Assembly: GCF_002327185.1 (NCBI RefSeq)
Contig: NZ_CP018624.1
Location: 2,180,660 to 2,244,659, forward strand
Reading direction: 5' to 3'
Source of the DNA: Clostridium chauvoei
GTDB taxonomy: Bacteria > Bacillota > Clostridia > Clostridiales > Clostridiaceae
Length of the DNA stretch: 64,000 bases
Numbering within the stretch: position 1 is the first letter of the stretch; each line of letters opens with the position of its first letter. The position numbers and the translations under genes were made by a program. A model generated the notes under the pieces. It made no database searches and was not told where the DNA came from. It saw only the letters and a list, made by a program, of their open reading frames with translations. Shown one piece after another: positions 62,712-64,000 of the stretch.

Positions 62712-64000
62712 TTACCTTAGATTAGATAAATTTATTCTTATAGTCTGGTTAGCTAGTAGTTCTAATAACTTAGGATGATCTAATCTTATATATATTCCAG
62801 TTTCTTTATCTAACTTTGGGAATATATAGTCAGCCTTCATATCTAAATCACCGTACACTTCCTTGTTTGTTGTTTGTGAAGCTAGATATTTCTGATCTCC
62901 ATTAATAATTGATAGATGATTAACTGAGATATATCCTGTAGTTCTCATTGTAATTATAGTTTTATCATTCTTATTGACTATACTTTCTACTTCTAATTTC
63001 CCTAAATCCCCTAAATCTAATTGAATTCCTTCATCTAATTTATAAGTAACATTTCTATCTTCGCCATTACCTACTGGTCCTGACTTACTAACAAAAGAGA
63101 TTATTGACAATTCCCCATCTTCACTAGGATTTTCGTATTGCTCTCTTATTATTATACCATCATCGGAAGTATCATTCGTTTTATCTTTAAAATCTAAAAC
63201 TCCTTTTTTACTATCCCATAAATAAGTACGAAAATATACTTCACTATTTTGGTTCCACGGATTACTGTTTAAAACTTCCATAGTTATGCCTGTTGGGGAT
63301 TTTGTTAGCTTAGTGACTTCACTTTTTAATCCCTTATACGAAATAATCTTATTAATTAAAAGGTCTTTACTCTTTATATTCTTACTATCTAAATTAATTT
63401 TAAATGGTTCTTCGTTAATTTGTATAGTTTTTATGATATTATCTTTATCATATATATCTATACTATTAATAGTAATAGTTCCATCTAGTATCTCTGGCCA
63501 GGTTTCACTACTGTTTGAGTTTATTCCATAACTAATCATACCATAATAAGTATAATCATCAATAAATTCTTTCTCCTCTAATGCTCCAGTAGCATCAATA
63601 TTTGCATTAACCTTCAAAGTTGTATTTAAATAGTAAACATTTGATTTATCGAGAACTTCGGTGCTTTTTATTTTATAAAAAAACACTAATTTCCCCCCAT
63701 CAAAATATACATCCTCAATACCTACAGTGTATTTATCTTCAATTGCTGAGTAGTTTTCTTTAACTGTATTGCCTTCATATCCTTTATCTATTTTATTACT
63801 TTTTGTGAAATACTCTAAAACCTTATTTATTATAGGGATTTCCTGAACATTAGCACTTACAAATATCCCAAATGATGCTGTACACAATATTAACATGCTT
63901 GCAGCTATTATAAATTTTTTAGGTTTTGAAAATTTATTTATTTTCTTATTATTTTTACATGCATTTTCAACTAATTCCTTTATATCCCATGGTTCTTTGA
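62712..64000 (-). CDS. DUF4179 anti-sigma-factor-like membrane protein (5' end outside window)
   Basis: Open frame runs to the right edge (430 codons visible, no start codon in the window). At the visible N-terminus KEPWDIKELVENACKNNKK is a cytosolic anti-sigma-type helix. A single transmembrane segment (FIIAASMLILCTASFGIFVSA) follows, then a large extracytoplasmic part with a DUF4179-like domain (KYTVGIEDVYFDGGKLVFFYKI...). Such genes usually follow an ECF sigma factor, which would be to the right. It likely senses envelope stress. Confidence 0.8.
   Translation of the reverse strand, partial: KEPWDIKELVENACKNNKKINKFSKPKKFIIAASMLILCTASFGIFVSANVQEIPIINKVLEYFTKSNKIDKGYEGNTVKENYSAIEDKYTVGIEDVYFDGGKLVFFYKIKSTEVLDKSNVYYLNTTLKVNANIDATGALEEKEFIDDYTYYGMISYGINSNSSETWPEILDGTITINSIDIYDKDNIIKTIQINEEPFKINLDSKNIKSKDLLINKIISYKGLKSEVTKLTKSPTGITMEVLNSNPWNQNSEVYFRTYLWDSKKGVLDFKDKTNDTSDDGIIIREQYENPSEDGELSIISFVSKSGPVGNGEDRNVTYKLDEGIQLDLGDLGKLEVESIVNKNDKTIITMRTTGYISVNHLSIINGDQKYLASQTTNKEVYGDLDMKADYIFPKLDKETGIYIRLDHPKLLELLANQTIRINLSNLR

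Overview
The window is a low-GC, AT-rich stretch whose genes look like those of a Firmicute, most likely Clostridium perfringens. The evidence is the codon use, AGGAGG-type ribosome sites, SipW/TasA-type matrix genes, the clostridial sugar operons and the clostridial insertion sequences. Most genes read on the minus strand. The species call is an inference from gene content, not from a marker gene. No rRNA, tRNA or CRISPR array was seen.

Region 1 (1-10.1 kb) holds two diverged tandem copies of a five-gene cell-surface module: large secreted protein, SipW-dependent protein, LPXTG protein, SipW-type signal peptidase, TasA/CalY-like fibre protein. The right-hand copy is preceded by a promoter and a leader RNA that looks like a c-di-GMP-II riboswitch fused to an intrinsic terminator. 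The left-hand copy has a plain promoter. One SipW gene appears to start at ATT.

Region 2 (10.3-21.8 kb) is an L-ascorbate catabolism locus: lactonase, three PTS subunits, an FG-GAP/VCBS-like protein, and the 4- and 3-epimerases, followed by a separate split transketolase/transaldolase operon that takes D-xylulose-5-P into the pentose pathway. A divergent DeoR-type regulator sits upstream. The decarboxylase UlaD is absent from the cluster. Region 3 (21.8-29.5 kb) holds housekeeping or unassigned genes and a heterodimeric ABC exporter.

Region 4 (29.6-50.3 kb) is a large host-glycan utilisation locus: two sugar-binding lipoproteins, one permease pair, GH38 alpha-mannosidase, GH20 hexosaminidase, a cytosolic deacetylase-like protein with carbohydrate-binding domains, GH31 (frameshifted), GH1, two ROK kinases and mannose-6-phosphate isomerase. 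Together they suggest import and cytosolic breakdown of N-glycan-like oligosaccharides, with CcpA-type cre sites at two promoters.

Region 5 (50.5-62.7 kb) is an accessory island. It holds a hairpin repeat pair, decayed fragments of a nuclease and of ISL3 and IS3 elements, a frameshifted polymorphic-toxin fragment with a possible immunity gene, and a small secreted bacteriocin-like peptide gene with a three-gene FtsX-type ABC transporter. This last module is bracketed by two inverted copies of one IS6-like element. Each copy has its own perfect 8-bp target duplication, so they arrived separately. A decayed paralogue of a nearby 113-residue gene lies inside the bracket. The right edge (62.7-64 kb) is a DUF4179 anti-sigma-factor-like protein cut by the window end.
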